14,882 nt of DNA from Chlamydiota bacterium (GTDB taxonomy: Bacteria; Chlamydiota; Chlamydiia; Chlamydiales; Rhabdochlamydiaceae). Each line of letters starts with the position of its first letter. The first letter of the stretch is position 1. The notes under the pieces are model-generated. The model did not search any database. It was given only the letters and a program-made list of their open reading frames with translations, and was not told where the DNA came from. Positions 1 through 6,871 of this stretch are shown in pieces. Made by a program: the position numbers and the translations under genes. Where the stretch lies: positions 1 to 14,882 of the forward strand of contig JAAKFB010000014.1 in assembly GCA_011065235.1 (NCBI GenBank), read 5' to 3'.

Positions 1-1094
1 GCTCTGGAGTGGTCAAAAATATCACGGATTTTGGAGTCTTTCTCGACCTCGATGGCATCGATGGCCTCTTGCACATCACAGACATGACCTGGAAGCGCAT
101 CAAGCATCCTTCTGAGATGGTCAAAGTGGGTCAAGAACTCGAAGTGATGATCCTCAACGTCGATAAAGAAAAGGGACGCGTCGCTCTTGGAATGAAGCAA
201 AAAGAGAACAACCCTTGGGAAGACATCGAAGCGCGCTACCCTACAGGAACACTCATCAAAGGGAAAATCGTCAATCTCGTTCCCTACGGAGCTTTCATTG
301 AAATTGAGCCTGGGATTGAAGGCCTCATTCACGTCTCAGAAATGTCTTGGGTGAAAAACATCACAGATCCCTCTGAAGTTGTCAAAAAGAATGATGAAGT
401 TGAAGCTATCGTTCTCGCCGTCCAAAAAGATGAGGGAAAAATCTCTCTTGGCATCAAGCAATTAGAGAAAAACCCTTGGGAAGATGTCGAAGACAAATAC
501 CCTACGGGAAGCAGCATCAAAGGCGAAGTGCGCAACCTGACTAATTATGGTGCATTTGTCGAGTTAGAACCGGGTGTCGAAGGATTGATCCATATCTCGG
601 ATTTGAGCTGGATCAAAAAAGTCTCTCATCCTTCTGAAGTGTTGAAAAAAGGCGATTCAGTCGAAGCTATCATTCTCTCTGTCGATAAAGAGAGCAAAAA
701 AATCACACTCGGCGTGAAGCAACTCAGCTTCAATCCTTGGGAAACCATTGAAAAAACCTTGCCTGTCGGATCACTCGTTAAAGGAACCGTGATTAAAACA
801 ACCGCATTCGGAGCATTTGTCGAACTCGAAAACGGACTCGAAGCCCTCGTTCACGTGACAGAGCTTTCGGATCAACCGTTTGGCAAAGTAGAAGATGTGA
901 TCAAGGCGGGTGACCCTGTGACAGCTAAGGTCATCAAGCTCGATCCCGAGCACAAAAAAATTGCCCTATCGATTAAGGAATATCTGATCGACACCAACGC
1001 CGTCAATCGTGACGACATCGTTGTTGGAAAGGCCAAAAAAACAAAGAAAACGAAAGAAGAAGCCGAGACAGAGGAAGAGAAAACCGATGAATAA
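1..1094 (+). CDS. rpsA: 30S ribosomal protein S1, 3' part (5' end outside window)
   Basis: This is the C-terminal part of ribosomal protein S1, which helps the 30S subunit capture and unfold mRNA. The reading frame is open from the window edge (first full codon at 3), so the true start lies upstream; the GTG at 9 is an internal valine in the SGVVKNITDFGVFLDL segment of an S1 domain. Four S1 (OB-fold) repeats are visible, at about 3–200, 256–460, 514–720 and 770–985. Each has the G-x-V-x-x-(I/L)-x-x-(Y/F)-G-(A/V)-F pattern and a GL(I/L)H(I/V) motif, and NPWE(D/T) linkers separate them. A six-domain S1 would place these as domains 3–6. The tail after the last domain is Lys/Glu-rich. The stop codon overlaps the nusA start by 8 nt (ATGAATAA), which suggests translational coupling. 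The assignment is secure. Confidence 0.96.
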   Translation, partial: SGVVKNITDFGVFLDLDGIDGLLHITDMTWKRIKHPSEMVKVGQELEVMILNVDKEKGRVALGMKQKENNPWEDIEARYPTGTLIKGKIVNLVPYGAFIEIEPGIEGLIHVSEMSWVKNITDPSEVVKKNDEVEAIVLAVQKDEGKISLGIKQLEKNPWEDVEDKYPTGSSIKGEVRNLTNYGAFVELEPGVEGLIHISDLSWIKKVSHPSEVLKKGDSVEAIILSVDKESKKITLGVKQLSFNPWETIEKTLPVGSLVKGTVIKTTAFGAFVELENGLEALVHVTELSDQPFGKVEDVIKAGDPVTAKVIKLDPEHKKIALSIKEYLIDTNAVNRDDIVVGKAKKTKKTKEEAETEEEKTDE

Positions 1095-2358
1095 AGACCT
1101 CGTTGCCATTTTCGAATATCTCGAGCGCGAAAAAGGAATCAAGCGCGACATCATCATTAGTGCAATTGAAGAAGCACTTCGAGTCGCTGCGCGTAAAAGC
1201 ATCAAAGGCTTGTTGAATGTCTCTGTCTCAATCGACTCTAAATCGGGCCAAATTGAAGTATTTGCTCAAAAAGAAGTGGTCGATGAAGTGACCATTCCCG
1301 ATGAGGAAATCCTCCTTGAAGAGGCTCAAGAACTCAATCCCAATTGTGAATTGGGTGATTGGGTAGATATTGAAGCAACTCCCCAAGATTTTGGGCGGAT
1401 TGCCGCACAAACAGCCCGCCAAGTCATCGCACAAAAACTGCGCAGTGCCGAGCGGGACGTCATCTACGAAGAATACCGCCATCGGATCAACGAACTCATT
1501 TCGGGAACCGTCAAGCGTATTGTCCGTGGAGCTACCCTGATCGTCGATCTCGGAAAAGTCGAAGCGATCCTCCCTGAACGTTTCTACCCTAAGATTGAGC
1601 GCTACAACGTCGGTGAAAGAGTCCAGGCTCTTCTCTATGAAGTGCGCGACACAGATAGCGGAGGCGCTGAAGTAGTCCTTTCCCGCAGCCATCCCGAGTT
1701 TGTTCGTCAGCTCTTTTTGCAAGAAGTTCCTGAACTCGAAGATAACACTATTGTCGTCGAGAAAATCGTTCGCGAAGCGGGCTACCGCACCAAATTAGCC
1801 GTCGTCTCCAATGATTCCAAAGTCGATCCTGTCGGCGCTTGTGTGGGTGTGCGTGGAACACGGGTCAAAAACGTTATCCGCGAACTCAATAACGAAAAAA
1901 TAGACATCCTTCCCTATTCACAGGACAAAGTCCAATTCCTCGAAAACGCTCTTTCTCCTGTCGAAATCAAAAAAATTAACATCAATGAAGAAGAAACCGT
2001 CATTTCCATTGTCGTCGACGATGAGAGCTACCCCACAGTTCTTGGCAAACGAGGCATGAATGCACGCCTTTGTGGTGCCCTCATTGGGATAGAACTCGAT
2101 GTCCAAAGGATGAGTGAATATCAAACTACAATGAATATCCAACGGGCACAACTCGCCCTGATGGATGATCCTACTCTCGACGAACCGCTCAAAATTGAAG
2201 GAATGAGTTCCTTTATTATCGAATCCCTAATCAGTGCTGGCTATGACACTCCACGAAAAGTACTCAGTGCTAGCACAGAAGAGCTTTTAAAAATCCCCGA
2301 AATTAGCTCAGGAATGGTCGATAAAATTTTGGAGGAAGTCCGTCAAAAGAGGCTATAA
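1087..2358 (+). CDS. nusA: Transcription elongation/termination factor NusA
   Basis: NusA binds RNA polymerase and nascent RNA and modulates pausing, termination and antitermination. The start is the ATG at 1087 (MNKDLVAIFEYLEREKGIKR), which gives 423 residues. The frame is open further upstream, but that part only translates the lysine-rich rpsA tail out of frame. A GAGGAAGAG ribosome-binding site lies at 1071–1079. Domains in order: N-terminal polymerase-binding domain (about 1–125); S1 domain (about 135–200, with SGTVKRIVRGATLIVDLGKVEAILP); KH1 (about 230–280, with GACVGVRGTRVKNV); KH2 (about 300–345, with GKRG at 320–323); and one C-terminal helix-hairpin-helix module (about 369–420, ending at the stop). 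There is a single C-terminal module, whereas E. coli NusA has two acidic repeats. Coupling to rpsA and close spacing to infB indicate an operon. Confidence 0.96.
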   Translation: MNKDLVAIFEYLEREKGIKRDIIISAIEEALRVAARKSIKGLLNVSVSIDSKSGQIEVFAQKEVVDEVTIPDEEILLEEAQELNPNCELGDWVDIEATPQDFGRIAAQTARQVIAQKLRSAERDVIYEEYRHRINELISGTVKRIVRGATLIVDLGKVEAILPERFYPKIERYNVGERVQALLYEVRDTDSGGAEVVLSRSHPEFVRQLFLQEVPELEDNTIVVEKIVREAGYRTKLAVVSNDSKVDPVGACVGVRGTRVKNVIRELNNEKIDILPYSQDKVQFLENALSPVEIKKININEEETVISIVVDDESYPTVLGKRGMNARLCGALIGIELDVQRMSEYQTTMNIQRAQLALMDDPTLDEPLKIEGMSSFIIESLISAGYDTPRKVLSASTEELLKIPEISSGMVDKILEEVRQKRL

Positions 2359-2372
2359 AGAGGTTATAAAGC

Positions 2373-4745
2373 TTGGCAAAAAATCTAAAACTCAAAATCA
2401 AAAACACACAGCTTGCAGAAGCACTTCAGCTCGATAAGCTCAAAAAGAAGAAAAAAGAAGAAGCAAAAAAAGCTGAGACGACAAAAAAGAAAGTCGTCAG
2501 AAAAAAAGTTGAGCCCAAAAAAGAGCCCGCTCCTGAGAAGGTAGCGGCTTCACCTGCTATTCCAAAAGAGGAAGCTCCGGCTCCCAAAGTTGAGAAAGAA
2601 AAAGCTCCAGAAAAGCCCAAGGCAAAAAAGCCCGGTATTGTCGATGATTTCCGCAAGCCTGTAATCAAAAGAGGAGCCCTTCCTCTCAAGAAACTCCCCG
2701 TCCAACGCAAAGATGCAAAACCCGAAGAGAAAAAACCCGCATCCACAGCAGCAGCAAAACCAAAAGCTGAAAAAGAAAAAACCGCTCCACGCAAACCCGG
2801 AGTTTTCAAAGACTTTCGAGATGTCCGCTCCCAGCGCAAACCTGGACAAAATCGCTTCTTTGATTCACGTGACCGAATGGGGTTGCGTCCAAGCGATGAT
2901 GAAAAATGGCGCAAAAAACGGGGCAATAAAAGAATGGGGAGTCGAGAAAAAGAAGATCTCACCATCCGTCCCAAAACACTCCACATTCGCCTTCCCATCA
3001 CGATCAAAGACCTAGCGGTTGAAATGAAACTCAAAGCTTCCCAACTCATCCAAAAGCTCTTCGCACAAAGCATTGCCGTCACCATCAATGACTTTCTCGA
3101 TGATGAAACCACTGTTCAGCTTCTTGGGCAAGAATTCCAATGTGAAATCTCCATCGATACTTCTGAAGAAAAACGGATCCAAGTCACCGACAAAACCGTC
3201 AAAACAGAGATCTCCGAATCCGATCCCAAAAACCTCATTTTGCGCCCTCCAGTCATCACCTTTATGGGACACGTCGATCATGGAAAAACAAGCCTCATCG
3301 ATGCCATCCGCAAAAGCGACATCGCTTCTGGAGAAGCCGGCGCGATTACACAACACATCGGCGCATTCAAATGCCACTCTGACATCGGCGACATCACTAT
3401 CCTCGACACTCCTGGACACGAAGCATTCAGCGCCATGCGTGCGCGTGGTGCCAAAGTGACCGACCTCGCCGTACTCGTCATCGCAGGGGATGAAGGGATG
3501 CGCGACCAGACCATTGAAGCAATGAACAAAGCCAAAGAAGCTGGAGTCCCCATTCTCGTCGCCATCAACAAGAGTGACAAAGCAGGTTTCGATCCAGAAA
3601 ATGTCTACCGCCAACTCTCCGAACACGAACTCCTTCCCGAAGCATGGGGTGGCTCCACAATCACCGTCAATTGCTCTGCAACAACAGGTACCGGAGTGAA
3701 AGACCTCCTTGAAATGCTCGCTCTACAGTCAGAAGTTCTCGAGCTTAAAGCCGACCCTTCAGCACGAGCACGCGGCTCTGTGATCGAATCGGCCATGCAC
3801 AAGGGACTCGGCTCTGTAGCAACCGTCCTCGTACAAAATGGAACACTTAAAATTGGGGATTGCCTCGTCTTCGACCTCAATTTTGCCCGTGTCAAAACGA
3901 TGCACGAAGAACATGGAAGAGAATTGCAGGAAGCCGGCCCATCCACACCCGTGAAAATAACAGGACTGTCCGGGCTTCCCGAAGCGGGTAATGAATTCAT
4001 TACCGTCGCCTCAGAGAAAGAAGCCAAAAACATTACCGAAGCACGCCAGCAAGAGCACAAACACAAACTCCTTCAAAAAGGAAAACGAGGCCTCGAAGGA
4101 CTCCTCGAGTCTAAAGCCGCCGCCCAAGAGAAAAAAGTCCTCCACGTCCTCCTCCGTGCCGACGTGCAAGGCTCTCTCGAAGCACTCAAACAATCGCTTC
4201 AAAAAATCAAATCGGATAAAGCCAATCTCAATATCGTCTCAGAAGAAGTGGGGCAAATCTCAGAATCCGATGTCGAGCTCGCTGCAGCCTCCGGTGCAAC
4301 CATCATTGGTTTCCACACTAAAATCGAAAGCCATGCTGAAGGACTAATCAAAGCGAAAAAAGTGACCGTCAAACTCCACGACATCATCTACCATGCCGTC
4401 GACGAGGTCAAAGAAATCATGCGTAGCCTCCTCGACAAAGTCGCCCAAGAAAACGAGATGGGCCAAGCTGAAGTCAAAGCCGTCTTTAAATCCTCTCACC
4501 TCGGACGTATTGCTGGTTGTCAAATTGTTGATGGCATCATCAAGCGTGGCCATCATGCCCGCCTGCGCAGGGCGGAAGAAATCCTCTGGAAAGGCCCTAT
4601 CGCCTCCCTCAAACGGGGTAAAGAAGATGTACGGGAAGTGAGCAAAGGACTCGAATGTGGCATCCTCCTCCAAGGCTTCAACGAATTTGAAGAAGGCGAT
4701 AGCATCGAAGCCTTTGATATCACATACCTCGAACAGGAACTATAG
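2373..4745 (+). CDS. infB: Translation initiation factor IF-2 (TTG start)
   Basis: IF-2 is the GTPase that brings initiator fMet-tRNA to the 30S subunit and promotes subunit joining. It is 790 residues long. The start is TTG at 2373: an in-frame TAA at 2367–2369 excludes anything much earlier, the next Met is near residue 169, and AKNLKLKIKN is the expected start of chlamydial IF-2. AGAGG lies about 9 nt upstream. Residues 20–190 are a Lys/Pro/Ala-rich low-complexity arm containing two similar blocks, KKPGIVDDFRK (about 85–95) and RKPGVFKDFRD (140–150). IF2-N lies at about 205–255. The G domain has GHVDHGKT (299–306), DTPGH (345–349), NKSD (399–402) and SAT (435–437). It is followed by beta-barrel domain II, domain III (VLLRADVQGSLEAL) and C-terminal domain IV, which binds fMet-tRNA. 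It begins 14 nt after nusA. Confidence 0.96.
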   Translation: MAKNLKLKIKNTQLAEALQLDKLKKKKKEEAKKAETTKKKVVRKKVEPKKEPAPEKVAASPAIPKEEAPAPKVEKEKAPEKPKAKKPGIVDDFRKPVIKRGALPLKKLPVQRKDAKPEEKKPASTAAAKPKAEKEKTAPRKPGVFKDFRDVRSQRKPGQNRFFDSRDRMGLRPSDDEKWRKKRGNKRMGSREKEDLTIRPKTLHIRLPITIKDLAVEMKLKASQLIQKLFAQSIAVTINDFLDDETTVQLLGQEFQCEISIDTSEEKRIQVTDKTVKTEISESDPKNLILRPPVITFMGHVDHGKTSLIDAIRKSDIASGEAGAITQHIGAFKCHSDIGDITILDTPGHEAFSAMRARGAKVTDLAVLVIAGDEGMRDQTIEAMNKAKEAGVPILVAINKSDKAGFDPENVYRQLSEHELLPEAWGGSTITVNCSATTGTGVKDLLEMLALQSEVLELKADPSARARGSVIESAMHKGLGSVATVLVQNGTLKIGDCLVFDLNFARVKTMHEEHGRELQEAGPSTPVKITGLSGLPEAGNEFITVASEKEAKNITEARQQEHKHKLLQKGKRGLEGLLESKAAAQEKKVLHVLLRADVQGSLEALKQSLQKIKSDKANLNIVSEEVGQISESDVELAAASGATIIGFHTKIESHAEGLIKAKKVTVKLHDIIYHAVDEVKEIMRSLLDKVAQENEMGQAEVKAVFKSSHLGRIAGCQIVDGIIKRGHHARLRRAEEILWKGPIASLKRGKEDVREVSKGLECGILLQGFNEFEEGDSIEAFDITYLEQEL

Positions 4746-4750
4746 CCCGT

Positions 4751-5128
4751 ATGGCTGAGCGTAAACGGATCAAACGCCTCAATTCTCTGCTCAAAGAAGT
4801 CCTCTCTGAGGTAATCATCAATGAAGTCAAGGATCCTCGCATGGCTCCTCTCGTGACAGTTGCCAGCGTCGACATCTCGAATGACCTTCATCACGCCAAA
4901 GTCTATATCAGCATCATCGGATCGGATATACAGCGTCGTGATACCCTCGAAGCCCTAGAATCGGCTGCCGGCTTCATCGGTATTAGTGCCGCCAAAAAAG
5001 TCGTCATGCGTTATTTCCCTGTCCTCACCTTCAAGCTCGACACCACCGTTGAGGAGCAGATGAAAATAGACGCCCTCATCGAAAAAATTCATCACGAAGA
5101 AGACACCCGCAGCCATGGAAGTGATTAA
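4751..5128 (+). CDS. rbfA: Ribosome-binding factor A
   Basis: RbfA is a small KH-like 16S rRNA-binding protein needed for late maturation of the 30S subunit. The product has 125 residues, normal for the family. It starts RKRIKRLNSLLKEVLSEVI, the usual helix 1, followed by EVKDPRM and VTVASVDISNDLHHAKVYISI (the KH core). The AKKVVMRYFPVLTFKLDTTVEE segment matches the conserved region that in many RbfA proteins reads R.(P.L.F..D.S.E). It starts 5 nt after infB; the nearest Shine-Dalgarno-like AGGA (4735–4738) lies inside the infB end with a rather long spacer, so reinitiation after infB is plausible. This is the same operon context as nusA–infB–rbfA–truB in many bacteria. Confidence 0.95.
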   Translation: MAERKRIKRLNSLLKEVLSEVIINEVKDPRMAPLVTVASVDISNDLHHAKVYISIIGSDIQRRDTLEALESAAGFIGISAAKKVVMRYFPVLTFKLDTTVEEQMKIDALIEKIHHEEDTRSHGSD

Positions 5129-5204
5129 AAAGAGGGTTTTAGTGAATTGCTTTCACCGCCAAGAGCTAAGATTTTTTCCTAGGAGATTGTTCTGGAAAGC
5201 GGAG

Positions 5205-5223
5205 CAAACTCAAATCGAGTTTG
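5205..5223 (+). repeat. Small hairpin in the rbfA–truB spacer
   Basis: CAAACTC (5205–5211) and GAGTTTG (5217–5223) form a perfect 7-bp stem with a 5-nt loop. No T-run follows, so it is not a standard terminator. It lies in the 148-nt spacer before truB, where AAGAGCT (5161–5167) could also pair with AGCTCTT (5258–5264) next to the ribosome-binding site. A role in the truB leader is possible but unproven. Confidence 0.4.
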
Positions 5224-5267
5224 GGGAGCTTGAAGAACTTCTCGTAGGGAAAAAGAAAGCTCTTAGT

Positions 5268-5272
5268 GGAGG
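5268..5272 (+). promoter_or_regulatory. Ribosome-binding site that fixes the truB start
   Basis: GGAGG lies 4 nt before the ATG at 5277. The frame is open back to 5115, inside rbfA, but that 54-residue extension has no family resemblance. TruB proteins begin just before GILPVNKP, so this site decides the start. Confidence 0.8.
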
Positions 5273-5276
5273 TGGA

Positions 5277-5930
5277 ATGAATTCGCTAATACCCTCTAAA
5301 GGAATTCTTCCTGTTAACAAACCCTCGAATAAAACCTCCTTCAGCCTTGTTCATGCGCTGCGCAAGATAACCCGCATCAAGAAAATTGGTCATGCTGGAA
5401 CCCTCGATCCGTTTGCCGACGGAGTAATGATTCTCCTCATCGGCCGCGAATTCACTCGCCAGTCAGGCACCTTCCTCAACCAAGACAAAGAATACACAGC
5501 AACCCTCCATCTCGGCATCGAAACCACCACCTTCGATCCTGAAGGGGAAATCACCGCTCAAAACGCTACAATTCCCACCCTCTCCCAGATCAAGGATGCT
5601 CTCACCTATTTCCAAGGACAAACCTCACAAATACCTCCGATGTTTTCAGCCAAAAAGGTTCAAGGCAAAAAACTCTACGAGCTCGCCCGCAAAGGGATCG
5701 AGATCGAGCGCAAGCCGATCCAAGTCACCCTCCAAACAGAGCTTATCTCCTATGATTACCCCAACCTGATCCTCCACATCACCTGCAGCAAAGGGACCTA
5801 CATCCGGACAATTGCAAACGATCTGGGCAAACTCCTCACATGCGGCGCGCACCTAAAAAAATTGACCCGCACACGGTGCGGGCCCTATCATTTAAAAGAC
5901 TGTATAGATGGGAAGCGATTATTTGCCTAG
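5277..5930 (+). CDS. truB: tRNA pseudouridine-55 synthase, short form
   Basis: TruB converts U55 in the T-loop of tRNAs to pseudouridine. The product has 217 residues. GILPVNKPSNKTSFSLV is the N-terminal TruB block. The catalytic motif GHAGTLDPFADGVM carries the nucleophilic aspartate at residue 44. YTATLHLGIETTTFDPEG, the QIPPMFSAKKVQGKKLYELARKG block and CSKGTYIRTIANDLGKLL are further family motifs. The protein ends right after LTRTRCGPYHL, so the C-terminal PUA-like domain of E. coli TruB (over 300 residues) is missing; I recall the short form as usual in chlamydiae. It lies 148 nt after rbfA, looser than the rest of the cluster. Its last 12 nt overlap the 3' end of the opposing minus-strand gene. 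Confidence 0.94.
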   Translation: MNSLIPSKGILPVNKPSNKTSFSLVHALRKITRIKKIGHAGTLDPFADGVMILLIGREFTRQSGTFLNQDKEYTATLHLGIETTTFDPEGEITAQNATIPTLSQIKDALTYFQGQTSQIPPMFSAKKVQGKKLYELARKGIEIERKPIQVTLQTELISYDYPNLILHITCSKGTYIRTIANDLGKLLTCGAHLKKLTRTRCGPYHLKDCIDGKRLFA

Positions 5931-6452
5931 TTCAGCTAGTAGCTTCTCGTAATATTTAATATAGGGCATACTTAAATGTTCTCCTGTTTTAGCAGCTCCT
6001 ACCTCACTTGCAGGTGGAACATTTTTATTGATTAATGAATTGCGTGTGGAAAGATCTTCCAAAGGCAGCTCATTTTTTACTTCTTTTTTTAACATATCAA
6101 TCAATAACTTAAGACCTAATATTTTTTTATTCTTTTTAACTTCAGCTCTATCTTTTGATAACTCGGCATTAAGATCTTCAGAACTGAGCTGTTTAATAGC
6201 AGATGGAATTTTACGCCCAAATCGAGGTTCGGGGTAATCTACTTTTCCCAAATATCTAAATTCATCCTCGGGTAAATCCTCTATTTTTAGAACTGTTTTA
6301 CTAGAAAAGAGATTGCCGATTTTTTCGAAAATGGAAGCGAGCAAGCTAAAGAGAGACTTTGAAGCGCCATTGCTATTTTCGGATTCTCCAGCTGGCGAAA
6401 AAGACGGTGCATTTAGGTGTGCTTTTCTTTGATGTATAATTCCTTCTGACAT
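5919..6452 (-). CDS. Hypothetical protein, 177 aa, lineage-specific insertion
   Basis: I do not recognise this 177-residue protein. The start at 6452 has a well-placed GAGGA about 7 nt upstream and a strong promoter before it, which supports a real gene. The first 32 residues are rich in Ser, Asn, Gly and Pro (AGESENSNGASKS), followed by a short amphipathic or hydrophobic stretch (LFSLLASIFEKIGNLFSS, about 34–51). The rest is charged, with a predicted helical region KNKKILGLKLLIDMLKKEVKNEL (about 107–129). There is no clear transmembrane segment, classical signal peptide or catalytic motif. The disordered polar N-terminus would suit a T3SS substrate, but that is only inference. It runs tail-to-tail into truB (12-nt overlap) and is more AT-rich than its neighbours. 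It interrupts the truB–ribF adjacency of Chlamydia. Confidence 0.75.
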   Translation of the reverse strand: MSEGIIHQRKAHLNAPSFSPAGESENSNGASKSLFSLLASIFEKIGNLFSSKTVLKIEDLPEDEFRYLGKVDYPEPRFGRKIPSAIKQLSSEDLNAELSKDRAEVKKNKKILGLKLLIDMLKKEVKNELPLEDLSTRNSLINKNVPPASEVGAAKTGEHLSMPYIKYYEKLLAELGK

Positions 6453-6486
6453 AATATTATCCTCATTAATTAAGCTTATATTATTA

Positions 6487-6515
6487 ATATTAACATAACT
6501 TTAATAAAATGTCAA
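6487..6515 (-). promoter_or_regulatory. Sigma-70-like promoter of the 177-aa gene
   Basis: On the minus strand a perfect -35 TTGACA (6515–6510) and a -10 TAATAT (6492–6487, 4/6) are separated by exactly 17 nt. The predicted RNA start is near 6480, about 28 nt before the start codon at 6452. The surroundings are extremely AT-rich (10 G/C in 60 nt at 6481–6540). The -35 region shares an 11-nt core with the promoter of the upstream 63-aa gene. Confidence 0.7.
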
Positions 6516-6531
6516 CTAAATACTTAAATTG

Positions 6532-6553
6532 CTAATTACCGTGGGTTAATTAG
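6532..6553. repeat. Palindrome between the two small minus-strand genes
   Basis: CTAATTACC and GGTTAATTAG form an inverted repeat with a GTG centre and one bulged A. It lies about 17 nt upstream of the -35 box of the 177-aa gene and about 12 nt beyond the stop of the 63-aa gene. It could be an operator or a weak 3' hairpin. No T-run follows in the minus direction. Confidence 0.45.
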
Positions 6554-6584
6554 ATGTAAATCACTTATTGAGAATGATTTGCAT
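6554..6584. repeat. Inverted repeat over the 3' end of the 63-aa gene
   Basis: ATGTAAATCA (6554–6563) and TGATTTGCAT (6575–6584) pair over 10 bp with one mismatch and an 11-nt loop. It covers the last codons and stop of the 63-aa gene. There is no T-run, so it is at best a 3' stabilising hairpin. Confidence 0.4.
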
Positions 6585-6756
6585 TTGAATCATAAGGAAC
6601 AAGGACCCCGTTTTTAAAACAAATATATACCTCATTTCCTTTCTCATCAAAAAAACCATCTCTAAATTTAACTGATTTTTTTGGATCGCTTTTACTTTCC
6701 TTTGAAGACCCTACAGAAATTCCTATAAATTTGGCGAAATCTGTTATAACACTCAT
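6565..6756 (-). CDS. Hypothetical small protein, 63 aa
   Basis: I do not recognise this 63-residue protein. The ATG at 6756 is preceded by GGAGG (6767–6763) at a 6-nt spacing and by a good promoter, so it is likely translated despite its size. The N-terminus VITDFAKFIGISVGSS is mildly hydrophobic, followed by a Lys/Ser/Asp-rich stretch (SKESKSDPKKS). The C-terminal half (KFRDGFFDEKGNEVYICFKNGVLVPYD) reads like a small beta-hairpin module. There is no signal peptide or recognisable domain. It is divergent from ribF and lies just upstream of the 177-aa gene on the same strand. The two genes share a promoter core but have separate promoters, so they look co-regulated rather than co-transcribed. 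Confidence 0.65.
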   Translation of the reverse strand: MSVITDFAKFIGISVGSSKESKSDPKKSVKFRDGFFDEKGNEVYICFKNGVLVPYDSNANHSQ

Positions 6757-6779
6757 TCAAAACCTCCGTTTTTTACACA

Positions 6780-6808
6780 ATAGTATTCAATTTTGAATTA
6801 AAAGTCAA
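6780..6808 (-). promoter_or_regulatory. Sigma-70-like promoter of the 63-aa gene, with palindrome in spacer
   Basis: On the minus strand -35 TTGACT (6808–6803, 5/6) and -10 TACTAT (6785–6780, 4/6) are separated by 17 nt. The predicted RNA start is near 6773, about 17 nt before the ATG. GTCAACTAAAT (plus strand, 6804–6814) repeats exactly at 6511–6521 in the other promoter. The palindrome ATTCAA-TT-TTGAAT (6785–6798) fills most of the spacer and could be an operator. Confidence 0.65.
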
Positions 6809-6871
6809 CTAAATTATTAATCTCCATACTGTTAGTGCATTAATTATGAATTTAATGGTAAACTTCTCAAT

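Noticed and set aside
1009..1086. Upstream start for NusA inside rpsA
   Set aside because: The extra 26 residues are an out-of-frame Lys/Arg translation of the rpsA tail. MNKDLVAIFEYLEREKGI is the expected NusA N-terminus.
2426..3112. Long antisense open frame (228 codons) opposite infB
   Set aside because: It is a shadow of the lysine-rich IF-2 N-terminal codons (AAG/AAA read as CTT/TTT). The product is Ser/Phe-rich low complexity with no ribosome-binding site, and infB is certain.
5115..5276. 54-residue N-terminal extension of TruB overlapping rbfA
   Set aside because: The extension has no family similarity, TruB starts near GILPVNKP, and a strong GGAGG site precedes the ATG at 5277.
6793..6820. 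Plus-strand promoter for ribF (TTGAAT, 16 nt, TATTAA)
   Set aside because: Both boxes match only 4/6 in an AT-rich region, and they overlap the better minus-strand promoter. There is not enough support to call it.
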